This document shows, piece after piece, positions 56,966 through 64,000 of a DNA stretch of 64,000 nucleotides. This DNA is from Bifidobacterium sp. ESL0800. Its GTDB lineage: Bacteria > Actinomycetota > Actinomycetes > Actinomycetales > Bifidobacteriaceae. The position numbers and the translations under genes are program-made. The notes under the pieces are model-generated. The model did not search any database. It was not told the DNA's origin and saw only the letters and a program-made list of their open reading frames with translations. The DNA lies in contig NZ_CP113913.1 of assembly GCF_029395355.1 (NCBI RefSeq), positions 124,001 to 188,000 on the forward strand, written 5' to 3'. The number at the start of each line of letters is the position of its first letter. Position 1 is the first letter of the stretch.

Positions 56966-57042
56966 GAATTGATGCATTTCACCTGCGAATTTCGACCGCT
57001 TGGGAAGAACGTCTTATGCAGCTAGGCAATGAGTGTAATACT
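56966..57042 (+). promoter_or_regulatory. Shared surface-gene promoter module, copy C
   Basis: GAATTGATGCATTTCAC begins the block; TTTCGACCGCTTGG lies at 56990-57003, and 31 bases later GTAATACT at 57035-57042, 100 bases before the second pilin. It allows that gene its own promoter inside the cluster. Confidence 0.75.
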
Positions 57043-57142
57043 GGAATAGTAAAGCGATAGCTATGCCTCGAATCGCGGAAGTGGCGGTGAAGGCTGTAGT
57101 GATACCTGAAAGTTTTGTGGGTGAGTGAAGGAAGGATTGTCG

Positions 57143-58882
57143 ATGAAAAATGGAAAGCTGATGAAGCTGCTGGCGATGGTGACTGCATGTGTGGCGAGCG
57201 TGGCCACGATGGCCGCAGGCGCCGTCAGTGCCTCGGCAACGCCATCGTATTATCGTGATCCGCATAGAGTCGATTTGACGCTTAGTGGAGATAAGAAAAG
57301 CATCGCTAACCATACATATCAGTTAGTGAAACTTGCTGATTATATCAATGTCGATGGAGATAAAGGAACTTTTGGCGTATCTACGGTTGAGAGTGACGAT
57401 GTAAAGACTGCTATCCTTAATGCTGCGAAAGCCGCTGATATTAACATTCCTGAAAAGAGTCAAAGCGATCCAATGGCCTGGCTCGTGTGGCACTGGGGTC
57501 AAGATTCCGACAACGGTAGTGAGCTGATTTCTCCCTATGAAGGTAATGTACGCAAGTTTGTTAAGAAACTTGCTCCAAAGGTCAATAATCTCGGTGAAGA
57601 GAAGGGGCCTGCTGGTGATGAAGCGACTTCGTTCAAGCTTAATGTTGTCAATGGAATCTATCTTATTTGTGATGTGACTAGCTTCCCGTCACCTACAGAA
57701 ATGGTTAGACCCGTACCGATGTTGGTGAGTACTTCGGTAAATTTGATTCCCGAAAAGGGAACAAGCGAAATTCATGTGAAAACTTCAGAGGATGTTCCGC
57801 ATAAAGCAGTAGATAAAAAAACGCATAAGATTGGCGATAATGTTCAGTTCACTATTACCGATAAAGTCCCGCTTTATAATCTCCATGATAAGGAAGATAA
57901 GGGGAAATATGTATTGGAGCTTGTTGATCGATTCTCAGAAGGGTTTACATACGTTCCCGATACTTTTGGAGCGGTTGCAACCATCGATAATGTGCCTCTT
58001 ACATTAGGAACAGATTATACGATAAGAGTTCAACATTATAACGGAGATGCAGTAGATTCTAATACTAGTGTTGCGGGAGCCATGGTTATTTTTGATTTCT
58101 CAAACTATATTACGAATAAAATAAATGCTGAAGATTACACTGCGATTGGTAAAGAAATCAAGGTTGTGTATTATGCGTTGCTTAATGAAAACGCGAAGAC
58201 TGATAGTGATGGGAATGTTAACGGGGTTGACGTTTATTACGGACTATGCTCCGGAGAGACTCGGATACCCGGCAAGGATGTATATGTCTTTACCGGTTCC
58301 ATCGAACTGACCAAGAAGTCTCAGGAGACCGGGGATGTGTTGCCTGGCGCAAAGTTCCAGGTGTTTGAAGATCCGGACTCGACCACGCCGTTGAACTTCG
58401 TGCACAAGGGAGCCCAGCTTGTTGACGGCAAGGTCTACGACGTATATGCTACGGCTAAGGCCGGTGAGAAGGGCAGTAGCGACGTGTTGACGACTTCGGC
58501 GGATCCTCTCTGGATTAAGGGATTTGACGATGGTACCTATACGTTCAAGGAGACTAAGGCGCCTGATGGTTATCTGCTTACGCCGGGGTTCAACTTCAAG
58601 GTTGATGTGTCGCATACGGTCGATGATGCTGCTCCGTCGAAGGCCTCGTACAAGTATGTGCTGACTCCTGACGCTAATAAGTTGACATCCATTGCCGATA
58701 ATACCAATGAGCTGACGGTGGTGAACACCAAGTCGGTGTTTAGTTTGCCTGCTACCGGTGCTGTCGGCATCATTATGCGGTTGGTGGCCGGTGCACTGGT
58801 GATTGGTGCTGCGCTCGCTCTGTTCTTCGGTATGCGTCACTTGCAGCGTGTGCGCAAAGACGCTTACTCGGCAGGCCGCTAG
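57143..58882 (+). CDS. Isopeptide-forming pilin (cluster 2, second)
   Basis: The 579-residue precursor has the same layout as the previous gene: signal peptide, DPMAWLVWHW, NGIYLICDV, E-box YTFKETKAPDGYLLT, LPATG at 535, membrane segment and RHLQRVRK. The first 390 or so residues are diverged and AT-richer, the last 180 nearly identical at DNA level, so recombination between the paralogues is likely. The ATG at 57143 follows GAAGGAAGGATTG; the open frame begins at 57125. Confidence 0.93.
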   Translation: MKNGKLMKLLAMVTACVASVATMAAGAVSASATPSYYRDPHRVDLTLSGDKKSIANHTYQLVKLADYINVDGDKGTFGVSTVESDDVKTAILNAAKAADINIPEKSQSDPMAWLVWHWGQDSDNGSELISPYEGNVRKFVKKLAPKVNNLGEEKGPAGDEATSFKLNVVNGIYLICDVTSFPSPTEMVRPVPMLVSTSVNLIPEKGTSEIHVKTSEDVPHKAVDKKTHKIGDNVQFTITDKVPLYNLHDKEDKGKYVLELVDRFSEGFTYVPDTFGAVATIDNVPLTLGTDYTIRVQHYNGDAVDSNTSVAGAMVIFDFSNYITNKINAEDYTAIGKEIKVVYYALLNENAKTDSDGNVNGVDVYYGLCSGETRIPGKDVYVFTGSIELTKKSQETGDVLPGAKFQVFEDPDSTTPLNFVHKGAQLVDGKVYDVYATAKAGEKGSSDVLTTSADPLWIKGFDDGTYTFKETKAPDGYLLTPGFNFKVDVSHTVDDAAPSKASYKYVLTPDANKLTSIADNTNELTVVNTKSVFSLPATGAVGIIMRLVAGALVIGAALALFFGMRHLQRVRKDAYSAGR

Positions 58883-58888
58883 GCCTGC
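58871..58888 (+). promoter_or_regulatory. Hairpin at the pilin stop, before the sortase
   Basis: GCAGGCC-GCTA-GGCCTGC is a perfect 7-bp stem with a tetraloop overlapping the pilin stop codon. It may lower sortase expression relative to pilin or protect the transcript. Confidence 0.5.
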
Positions 58889-58943
58889 GCTGATTCGGTA
58901 GTAATCAGCAATAGCCGGTAGTTATTGGAGATATAGTAAGGCC

Positions 58944-60119
58944 ATGCGTTCCAAAGCCAAGCAATCGAGAAAGTCCGTTCCGGAGCGTCTCGAAGGTGTT
59001 GGCCGGGAGCGCATGGCCTCTTCTTTTTCGCAGATTGTCGCGGCTCCGAGGCGGCCCAAGGGCGCGAAGTCGATTGATCTGATGATCGCAGGCATCAAGG
59101 CGGTGGCGGTGCTGATGCTGCTGGTCGGGGTGTGCATTTTCGGCTATCCGTTCGCCGCCCAGACGGTCAGCACCTACAAGCAGGCCGAATCTTCCAATGT
59201 CTTATCCGGGAAAATGGACGCGAATCCGGACGCGGCCAAGGCGCTCGCCGACGCCGACGAATACAACCGCGAGCTTGCCGCATCGGGGCAGCAGACGATC
59301 GGTATGCTTAATCCGTATACTGACGCAGAGAACTTCGGTCAAGGCGTGTCTAATAATAGAACGTCGGGCAGCGGAACGTCCCGTAATGGAACGTCTGATA
59401 ACACCGCTTCGGACAACGGAGAGAGGCATAACGGAACGTCTAATAATGCTATGAATGACGCTGCGTCGGACAGCGGTGAGAGCGACGCCGCTGCGACGAA
59501 CGACAAGCGCTATATGAGCCTGCTCAACGAGGGTGCCGGCATGATGGGCGTTGTCGTCATCCCCAAGATTTCCGTGGATCTGCCGATCTATCACGGCACC
59601 GCCCTGCCGATACTCCAAATCGCGGCGGGGCATCTGCACGGCACCTCCCTGCCCGTGGGCGGGGCTTCGACGCACGCCGTCATCGCCGCGCACAACGGCA
59701 TGACCAAGGCGTTGATGTTCACGCGCCTGGACGAGATGAAAAAGCGGGACGTCTTCTACGTCAAGGTTCCCGGACGAAAGCTGGGGTACCGCGTCGACCG
59801 CATCAGCCTGATCAGGCCGGACGACGACAGCAAGCTCAAGGTCGAGCCCGGCGTCGACAGGGTGACGCTCATGACCTGCTTCCCCTACGGCATCAACGAC
59901 CACCGCCTTCTGGTCTCCGGCGTCCGCGACCATGCGCTCGACAAGACCTACCCCAACGACTACGGCAGGCGCATGATGGCGGCGATCGCAGCCGTTCTCA
60001 CCGCCCTCGCCCTAGCCGTCATCGGCATCGCCGCATCCATCGTCCGCCAGCACCGCCATCGCGTCGCACGCTCTCGTCACGCGGCCTCGGGCAGAGCCTC
60101 CCGCCACATGGCTCGCTGA
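58944..60119 (+). CDS. Class C sortase (pilus polymerase, cluster 2)
   Basis: The 391-residue protein has a membrane segment near 47-70 and the triad His250 (VIAAHNGMT), Cys312 (TLMTCFPYG), Arg321 (NDHRLLV). Between the anchor and the catalytic domain lies an extra low-complexity segment of about 50 residues rich in Asn, Gly, Thr, Ser (NGTS repeats, about 134-185). The lid position has NPY rather than the usual DPF/W. It closes the second pilus cluster. Confidence 0.93.
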   Translation: MRSKAKQSRKSVPERLEGVGRERMASSFSQIVAAPRRPKGAKSIDLMIAGIKAVAVLMLLVGVCIFGYPFAAQTVSTYKQAESSNVLSGKMDANPDAAKALADADEYNRELAASGQQTIGMLNPYTDAENFGQGVSNNRTSGSGTSRNGTSDNTASDNGERHNGTSNNAMNDAASDSGESDAAATNDKRYMSLLNEGAGMMGVVVIPKISVDLPIYHGTALPILQIAAGHLHGTSLPVGGASTHAVIAAHNGMTKALMFTRLDEMKKRDVFYVKVPGRKLGYRVDRISLIRPDDDSKLKVEPGVDRVTLMTCFPYGINDHRLLVSGVRDHALDKTYPNDYGRRMMAAIAAVLTALALAVIGIAASIVRQHRHRVARSRHAASGRASRHMAR

Positions 60120-60205
60120 GTTTCCAGATACAAGGTAGGCACAAAATAATTCTGCCTCCATGCGCTCGGGGAAAAACCAAGTTTGTAAATCTTCCAATGT
60201 CGCTC

Positions 60206-60493
60206 TTATGCGCTCTGCCGTCCAAGCTCCCTGTGGCAGGCCTCGCGCATGAGATCGGCGAAACTCACGCCGCGCTTGTCAGCGGCCTTACGGAGCGCCT
60301 CCGCCTCGCTGCCCGGCATGCGGAACGTCACCGGCACCATCGGCTCCTCATACAGCGGCGGGCGGCCGAGCGGCTTGTTGACGACAAGCTTGCCGGGGGT
60401 GCCGTGGTAGATGCCGTTGTCGGCGTCCTTGTCCCACCGGTCGACCATCTCGTCGGTGACCTCGACTCCGCCTTTTGCCCTGTAGTCCTTCAT
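60206..60493 (-). CDS. Ribbon-helix-helix antitoxin-like protein
   Basis: The 95-residue protein has a charged N-terminal part (VTDEMVDRWDKDADNGIYHG) and a C-terminal RHH-type region (VTFRMPGSEAEALRKAADKR, then GVSFADLMREACHREL). It follows the next gene by three bases, so the two form a probable toxin-antitoxin operon. Its usual role would be to bind the toxin and repress the operon. Confidence 0.7.
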   Translation of the reverse strand: MKDYRAKGGVEVTDEMVDRWDKDADNGIYHGTPGKLVVNKPLGRPPLYEEPMVPVTFRMPGSEAEALRKAADKRGVSFADLMREACHRELGRQSA

Positions 60494-60496
60494 GGG

Positions 60497-60793
60497 TTAT
60501 CTCCTTCCCAACAGCTGACGAATCTCGACCTCGCTGAACCTCATCTCGGCGAGGAACTTCTTTCTTGCCGGTGCGACGTGGAAGATGATCCACTCATCGT
60601 CCTCCATGCCCGCATACGCGATCATCTCGGTGAGCCTGCCATGCCAGTCCCAACCGAGAGCAAGCATCTGGTCCGGCTCATAGCCGCCCTGGCGGGGAAG
60701 CATGCGCGCGGCACCAGTCCATGCCGCGACGATTTCCTTCTCATCGAGCCAAGGACGTTTCTCCAACACTCTTGGATGCAGGCAAACCAGCAA
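60497..60793 (-). CDS. Putative toxin partner (unrecognised family)
   Basis: The product reads LLVCLHPRVLEKRPWLDEKE near its start, with WHGRLTEMIAYAGMEDDEWI and FHVAPARKKFLAEMRFSE later. The layout suggests a small BrnT-like or similar toxin, but that is inference. A TTG start at 60793 follows AGAGGTGGGG; an ATG at 60853 would add 20 residues that overlap the operator repeats. About 98 or 118 residues. Confidence 0.6.
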   Translation of the reverse strand: MLVCLHPRVLEKRPWLDEKEIVAAWTGAARMLPRQGGYEPDQMLALGWDWHGRLTEMIAYAGMEDDEWIIFHVAPARKKFLAEMRFSEVEIRQLLGRR

Positions 60794-60807
60794 ATCCCCA
60801 CCTCTTT

Positions 60808-60844
60808 TCTTTTCGTATACATAAAGAATATCTTTTCGTATACA
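60808..60844 (-). promoter_or_regulatory. Direct-repeat operator of toxin-antitoxin operon
   Basis: TCTTTTCGTATACA occurs twice, at 60808 and 60831, 23 bp apart, just upstream of the toxin start. The core GTATAC is palindromic. Such paired sites are typical binding sites for RHH repressors, so autoregulation is likely. Confidence 0.65.
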
Positions 60845-61092
60845 AAATAGCAAGACACTTCTCCATCAGCTATAGGCGATGCCTCAAAACGCAAAATCTC
60901 GATGAGGTGTCGGAATTGATACGGCTTATGGCGTAAGGGCTGTCAACGCTTGTGTTTGTCGTTTCGCGATCGGTTATAATGGCAGTGAATGCCCCGGAAC
61001 GTCACTTATGCGAAATATCATAAAACCTCGAGGTTTTTCGTTAACGTCCTGTGTCGTTTGTTTTCAGCGTCGAGAGGTTTGGTTGATGATAT

Positions 61093-61161
61093 CTACTTGC
61101 AGATTATGGTGATTCCTACTTATAAATTATGGTATTTCCTACTTGCAGATTATGGTAAAAT
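61093..61161. repeat. Three 23-bp repeats beside the ATPase 3' end
   Basis: CTACTT...ATTATGG units begin at 61093, 61116 and 61139, 23 bp apart. The gap 60854-61228 otherwise shows no gene. The same repeat forms a six-unit array at 62586-62723. Confidence 0.9.
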
Positions 61162-61228
61162 CTGAGCTCTGCCACATTGTGGCAAGAGAGACCGGATGCA
61201 AGCTCAATAGGCCCGCGTTGCCCGACTG

Positions 61229-62488
61229 TCAGTTCTGCTCGGTGAGCCATTTCGGCGCGTGGACGATGCGGATGCCGTCGTCTGTGACGCCGGCGGAGAG
61301 CGGGTCGAGCGTGATGACGGTGCGAGGGAACGCATCGGTCAGGCTTTGCAGGGCGCCGATTTCCCGTTCGCGCGTGCCTTCCTCGAGCATCGACAGGGTG
61401 ACCTGGATGTATTGTTTTTTCGGTCCGCGTCGCGCCACGAAATCGACCTCGCTGTTCGCCCCAGTCCCAACGGTGACGGCGTACCCGCGGCGGCGCAGTT
61501 CCATGTAGACCACGCCTTCGAGCTGGGCGCCGATGTCTTTGCCGGCGAATCCGTTGGCAAGGTTGCGGAATCCGTTGTCGACCGGATAATACTTGTTGGT
61601 CGGCCGCAGGATGCGTTTGCCGGCGATGCCCTCTTGCTTGGCGCGGTGGATGATGAAGGCGTGCTCGAGTGCGGCGATGTCGCTTTCAACGGTTTTGGGC
61701 GCGACGTCGGTGCCCGCGCTGCGCAGGGTGTTGGCGACCTTCCGTGTGGAGAAGAGGTTGCCGGATGTGGAGAAGAGGTATCGGCTGATCTTGTTCAGCG
61801 CCGGGATGTCGCGGATGCTGTTGTGCTCGGCCACGTCTTTGACGACGATGGATTGGTAGATGTCGTCGAGTGCCTCCCGCGCCTGCGTCTCGTCGGGCAG
61901 GCCGTATTTGAGCAGTCCGGGCATGCCGCCGAAGCGCATGTAGTCCGAAAGATAGTCCGTGTTGGCCGTGGCATTCTCGCCGAGCAGCCCGCGATAGTCG
62001 AGGTATTCTGCGAACGAGAGCGGGTAGACGGGGATCTGCAGGTATCGTCCGGCCAGATACGTCGCCAGGTCGCCGGAAAGCAGTTGCGCGTTGGAGCCGG
62101 TGATGAAGACGCGGGTGCGGCTTCTGGTGTGCAGACGGCGGACGATTCTCTCCCAGCCGGGCACGTCCTGTATCTCATCAAGGAAGACATAGAAAGGCTG
62201 GGTTTCGTCGGCTTTGGCGAATGACTGCTCGAGGTCGCGGTAAAGGTCTTTCGCGCTGTAATCGAGAGGCGTGGTGAAATCGTCAAAGCGCTTGAAGAAG
62301 ATGTTCGATTGCGGCATGCCGGCGTCGGTGAGTTTTTGACGGTATTGACACAGCAGAGTGGATTTGCCGCAGCGCCGCACGCCGATGAGCACCTTGATCT
62401 CGTCGGTGGCGTCGTGCTTTTCCAGTTGGCGCAGCAATGCCGTGCGTGGCACCATAACGGGTAATTTTTCGGATCGCTTATCGTTCAT
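61229..62488 (-). CDS. AAA+ ATPase with DUF4143 domain
   Basis: The 419 residues have Walker A GVRRCGKST at 36-44, Walker B FYVFLDEIQ at 99-107, sensor ITGSNAQLL, and a C-terminal DUF4143 nuclease-like domain (YYPVDNGFRNLANGF; EGVVYMELRRRGY; GANSEVDFVARR). The family is common and of unclear function. The ATG at 62488 is preceded at seven bases by TATAAT, with no ribosome-binding site, so the message may be leaderless. A TTG at 62509 is an alternative start. Confidence 0.9.
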   Translation of the reverse strand: MNDKRSEKLPVMVPRTALLRQLEKHDATDEIKVLIGVRRCGKSTLLCQYRQKLTDAGMPQSNIFFKRFDDFTTPLDYSAKDLYRDLEQSFAKADETQPFYVFLDEIQDVPGWERIVRRLHTRSRTRVFITGSNAQLLSGDLATYLAGRYLQIPVYPLSFAEYLDYRGLLGENATANTDYLSDYMRFGGMPGLLKYGLPDETQAREALDDIYQSIVVKDVAEHNSIRDIPALNKISRYLFSTSGNLFSTRKVANTLRSAGTDVAPKTVESDIAALEHAFIIHRAKQEGIAGKRILRPTNKYYPVDNGFRNLANGFAGKDIGAQLEGVVYMELRRRGYAVTVGTGANSEVDFVARRGPKKQYIQVTLSMLEEGTREREIGALQSLTDAFPRTVITLDPLSAGVTDDGIRIVHAPKWLTEQN

Positions 62489-62550
62489 ATTGTTAATTAT
62501 AATGCTCAATTCATTATTTCATTGCCAAGTTGGGCATTATAATTAACAAT
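62489..62550. repeat. Perfect 17-bp inverted repeat at the ATPase start
   Basis: ATTGTTAATTATAATGC (62489-62505) and GCATTATAATTAACAAT (62534-62550) are exact reverse complements with a 28-bp spacer. Each arm contains TATAAT pointing outward. It could be an operator over the promoter, or the end of a small mobile unit. Confidence 0.9.
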
Positions 62551-62585
62551 TTTGTTTTTTGGCGAGAAGTCAAGGCAAATAATCC

Positions 62586-62723
62586 CTACTTACAGATTAT
62601 GGTCTTTCCTACTTTAAGATTATGGGGACTTCTACTTTAAGATTATGGTTTTTTCTACTTGCAGATTATGGTAATCTCTACTTTAAGATTATGGTTTTTT
62701 CTACTTGCAGATTATGGTAAGAC
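62586..62723. repeat. Six 23-bp repeats upstream of the ATPase
   Basis: Units CTACTTNNAGATTATGG plus six variable bases begin at 62586, 62609, 62632, 62655, 62678 and 62701, each 23 bp apart. In the minus orientation they lie downstream of the remnant of a second ATPase gene. Confidence 0.95.
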
Positions 62724-62792
62724 CGGAGCTCTGCCGCATTGTGGCGAGGCGGGCCGGGCGCAAGCGCAATAAGACCGGTGCTATCCCAACCG

Positions 62793-62855
62793 TCAGTTCT
62801 GCTCGGTGAGCCATTTCGGCGCGTGAGAAATGCGAATGCCGTCGTCGGTGGAGAC
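62793..62855 (-). pseudogene. 3' remnant of a second DUF4143 ATPase
   Basis: A minus-strand frame ends TDDGIRISHAPKWLTEQN, nearly the same as the last residues of the intact ATPase (TDDGIRIVHAPKWLTEQN). Its downstream flank, with the 23-bp repeats and the segment GAGCTCTGCC...CATTGTGGC, also matches the flank of the intact gene. The rest of that gene is gone. Sequence from 62856 to 63177 shows no other recognisable gene, though a short minus-strand frame (VINADDCLRFDYPDATLPG) remains unexplained. Confidence 0.7.
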
Positions 62856-63177
62856 GAATCGGATGCGGCTGTCTTCTGCGTTTTTAGCGATTACCTATTT
62901 GCCTGCGGGCCGGATGCCGGGAAGCGTTGCGTCGGGGTAGTCGAATCTGAGGCAGTCGTCGGCGTTGATGACCGCGTACTACTCGAGCTGCATCGGCCCG
63001 GGTTTCGTCGATATGTCGCGTTTTTTCGCATTGTTTTCAGTTGACTGTCAATACCCGAATTCTATCGGTATATCGCGTTTCATTGCATTTGCGCGAAACG
63101 AGCGTAGACAATTATTTAGACATAGTGATACAATTAACGTATTGTGCTTTAGGAGACTGTGAGGGGAGGAGAGCCGG

Positions 63178-63708
63178 ATGAACGTTGATTTTCAGTCGGA
63201 TTCGGATTTGCGCAACGACCAGATCCGCGTGGTCGTCCATGCCGCCAAACCCACAGGAGAGGTGACTCGGCTTCTTCGCGGCATCGCGGCGTTGGAGCAG
63301 GAGGTTTCCTCGATCGTCTCGGTGCAATCCGGGGGCAGGCTGGAAGTCGTTCGTAAGAACGATATCGTTGCCATCGAAATCGATGGCGAGTTGCTGCTGT
63401 TGAAGATTTTTGATTCCGACGCCCAGCAGTATAGAGACAACGCGTCTGCGGAACCTGCGTCCGAAGAGCCGGTCAGCAGTCCCAGAATCCGCACGTTGGC
63501 GATAAAGGACGGGCTTGCGCATTTTGCGAAATGCCTTTCCAAGGCCGATTTCGTGCGGGTCTCGCGTCAGGTGATTATCAATCTGCGATATCTGCAGTCG
63601 TTGGAGATTTCTTATTCGGGAAACATGATGGCCAAGCTCTCGGGCGGGGTCACGGAAACGGTGAGCCGCCACTACGTCACCAATCTGCGTAAGCTGCTCG
63701 GGGCTTAG
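63178..63708 (+). CDS. LytTR-family DNA-binding regulator
   Basis: The 176-residue protein has a LytTR DNA-binding domain in its C-terminal part (about 105-176; FVRVSRQVIINLRYLQSLEI; VSRHYVTNLRKLLGA). There is no receiver domain, so activity is not controlled by phosphorylation of this protein in the usual way. GGGGAGGAGAG precedes the ATG. It stands directly before a secreted-protein gene and is a candidate regulator of it or of the pili. Confidence 0.85.
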   Translation: MNVDFQSDSDLRNDQIRVVVHAAKPTGEVTRLLRGIAALEQEVSSIVSVQSGGRLEVVRKNDIVAIEIDGELLLLKIFDSDAQQYRDNASAEPASEEPVSSPRIRTLAIKDGLAHFAKCLSKADFVRVSRQVIINLRYLQSLEISYSGNMMAKLSGGVTETVSRHYVTNLRKLLGA

Positions 63709-63870
63709 GGGGTTGCCGTTATGTTTATTGCTTTTTTGCACTTGTCGCCTTGGCAATTTTGCGTCGAGGTGAAGTTAGGGAATCGGAAAGGATGTGATTT
63801 CACGGCGCATAGGCAAACAAAACTGTCGATTACAAACAATCAATAGAAGTGAAGGAAGGTAATACAAATA

Positions 63871-64000
63871 ATGAAGATGGGAAATAAATGGCTGCGTAAT
63901 GCCGCGGCCGTGGCCGTGTCGGCCGCGACGCTGCTGGCGTTTGGCGCGGTAGGAGCAGGAACGGCTGTCGCCGATGATACCAATCTCGACTTGACGACCA
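63871..64000 (+). CDS. Secreted/pilin-like precursor, 5' part (cut by window end)
   Basis: Only 43 codons are in the window. They encode a signal peptide (MKMGNKWLRNAAAVAVSAAT, ending near AVA-DD) of the type seen in the pilins upstream, followed by NLDLTT. GAAGGAAGGT precedes the ATG. A third pilus cluster may start here; this is inference from context. Confidence 0.6.
   Translation, partial: MKMGNKWLRNAAAVAVSAATLLAFGAVGAGTAVADDTNLDLTT

Noticed and set aside
61093..62723. 23-bp repeats as a CRISPR array
   Set aside because: Units are contiguous with only six or seven variable bases, there are no spacers and no cas genes.

Overview
The window is high-GC DNA from a Bifidobacterium chromosome. 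This is inferred from gene order and from protein features: a ribosomal run spc-secY-adk-infA-rpmJ-rpsM-rpsK-rpoA-rplQ without rpsD, a long Lys/Ala tail on L17, a 29-residue actinobacterial bS22-like ribosomal protein, and several sortase-dependent pilus clusters. Species was not determined.

Regions. (1) 1-7.9 kb: end of the spc operon (rplF end, rplR, rpsE, rpmD, rplO), secY, adk, then infA-rpmJ-rpsM-rpsK-rpoA-rplQ, with clear hairpin terminators. (2) 8.2-15.3 kb: truA, a tRNA-Ser(CGA), then about 5.8 kb bounded by an 18-bp direct repeat of the tRNA 3' end. This looks like a small genomic island. It holds an ABC exporter (ATPase and permease), a histidine kinase and LuxR-type regulator pair, a Fic toxin with a VbhA-like antitoxin, and a frameshifted ribbon-helix-helix gene. 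(3) 15.5-24.3 kb: a lipoprotein, nusA, infB, rbfA, truB, ribF. (4) 24.6-40 kb: housekeeping and conserved genes (cupin, radA, bS22-like, tpx, rpiA, RNase HI with a long acidic tail, pgm, a DUF3290/DUF421 pair, a DAG-kinase-like protein, an HAAAP-type transporter, serS, tRNA-Ser(UGA)). (5) 40.5-64 kb: a surface-adhesion region with a choice-of-anchor-L/MucBP adhesin, a giant BspA-like repeat protein, one pilus cluster (two isopeptide pilins, a large tip-like protein, sortase C), an internalin-like LRR protein, a second pilus cluster (two paralogous pilins and sortase C), a toxin-antitoxin-like pair, an AAA+/DUF4143 ATPase flanked by 23-bp repeats, a LytTR regulator, and the start of another secreted protein cut by the window end.

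How the parts work together. The pilin precursors carry N-terminal signals, E-box motifs for isopeptide bonds and C-terminal LPxTG-like signals. Each cluster ends with a class C sortase that would polymerise them. Three of the surface-gene promoters (42.0, 55.1 and 57.0 kb) share an almost invariant module, TTTCGACCGCTTRG-N31-GTAATACT, preceded by a further conserved block. This suggests one dedicated regulatory circuit for adhesins and pili and is the most interesting signal seen here. Other notable structure includes tandem palindromic intergenic repeats with periods of 51, 60 and 62 bp, several tiny ORFs translationally coupled to the next gene, a 104-bp duplication of the sortase gene start, and repeat arrays attached to the 3' flank of the DUF4143 ATPase and of a decayed paralogue.
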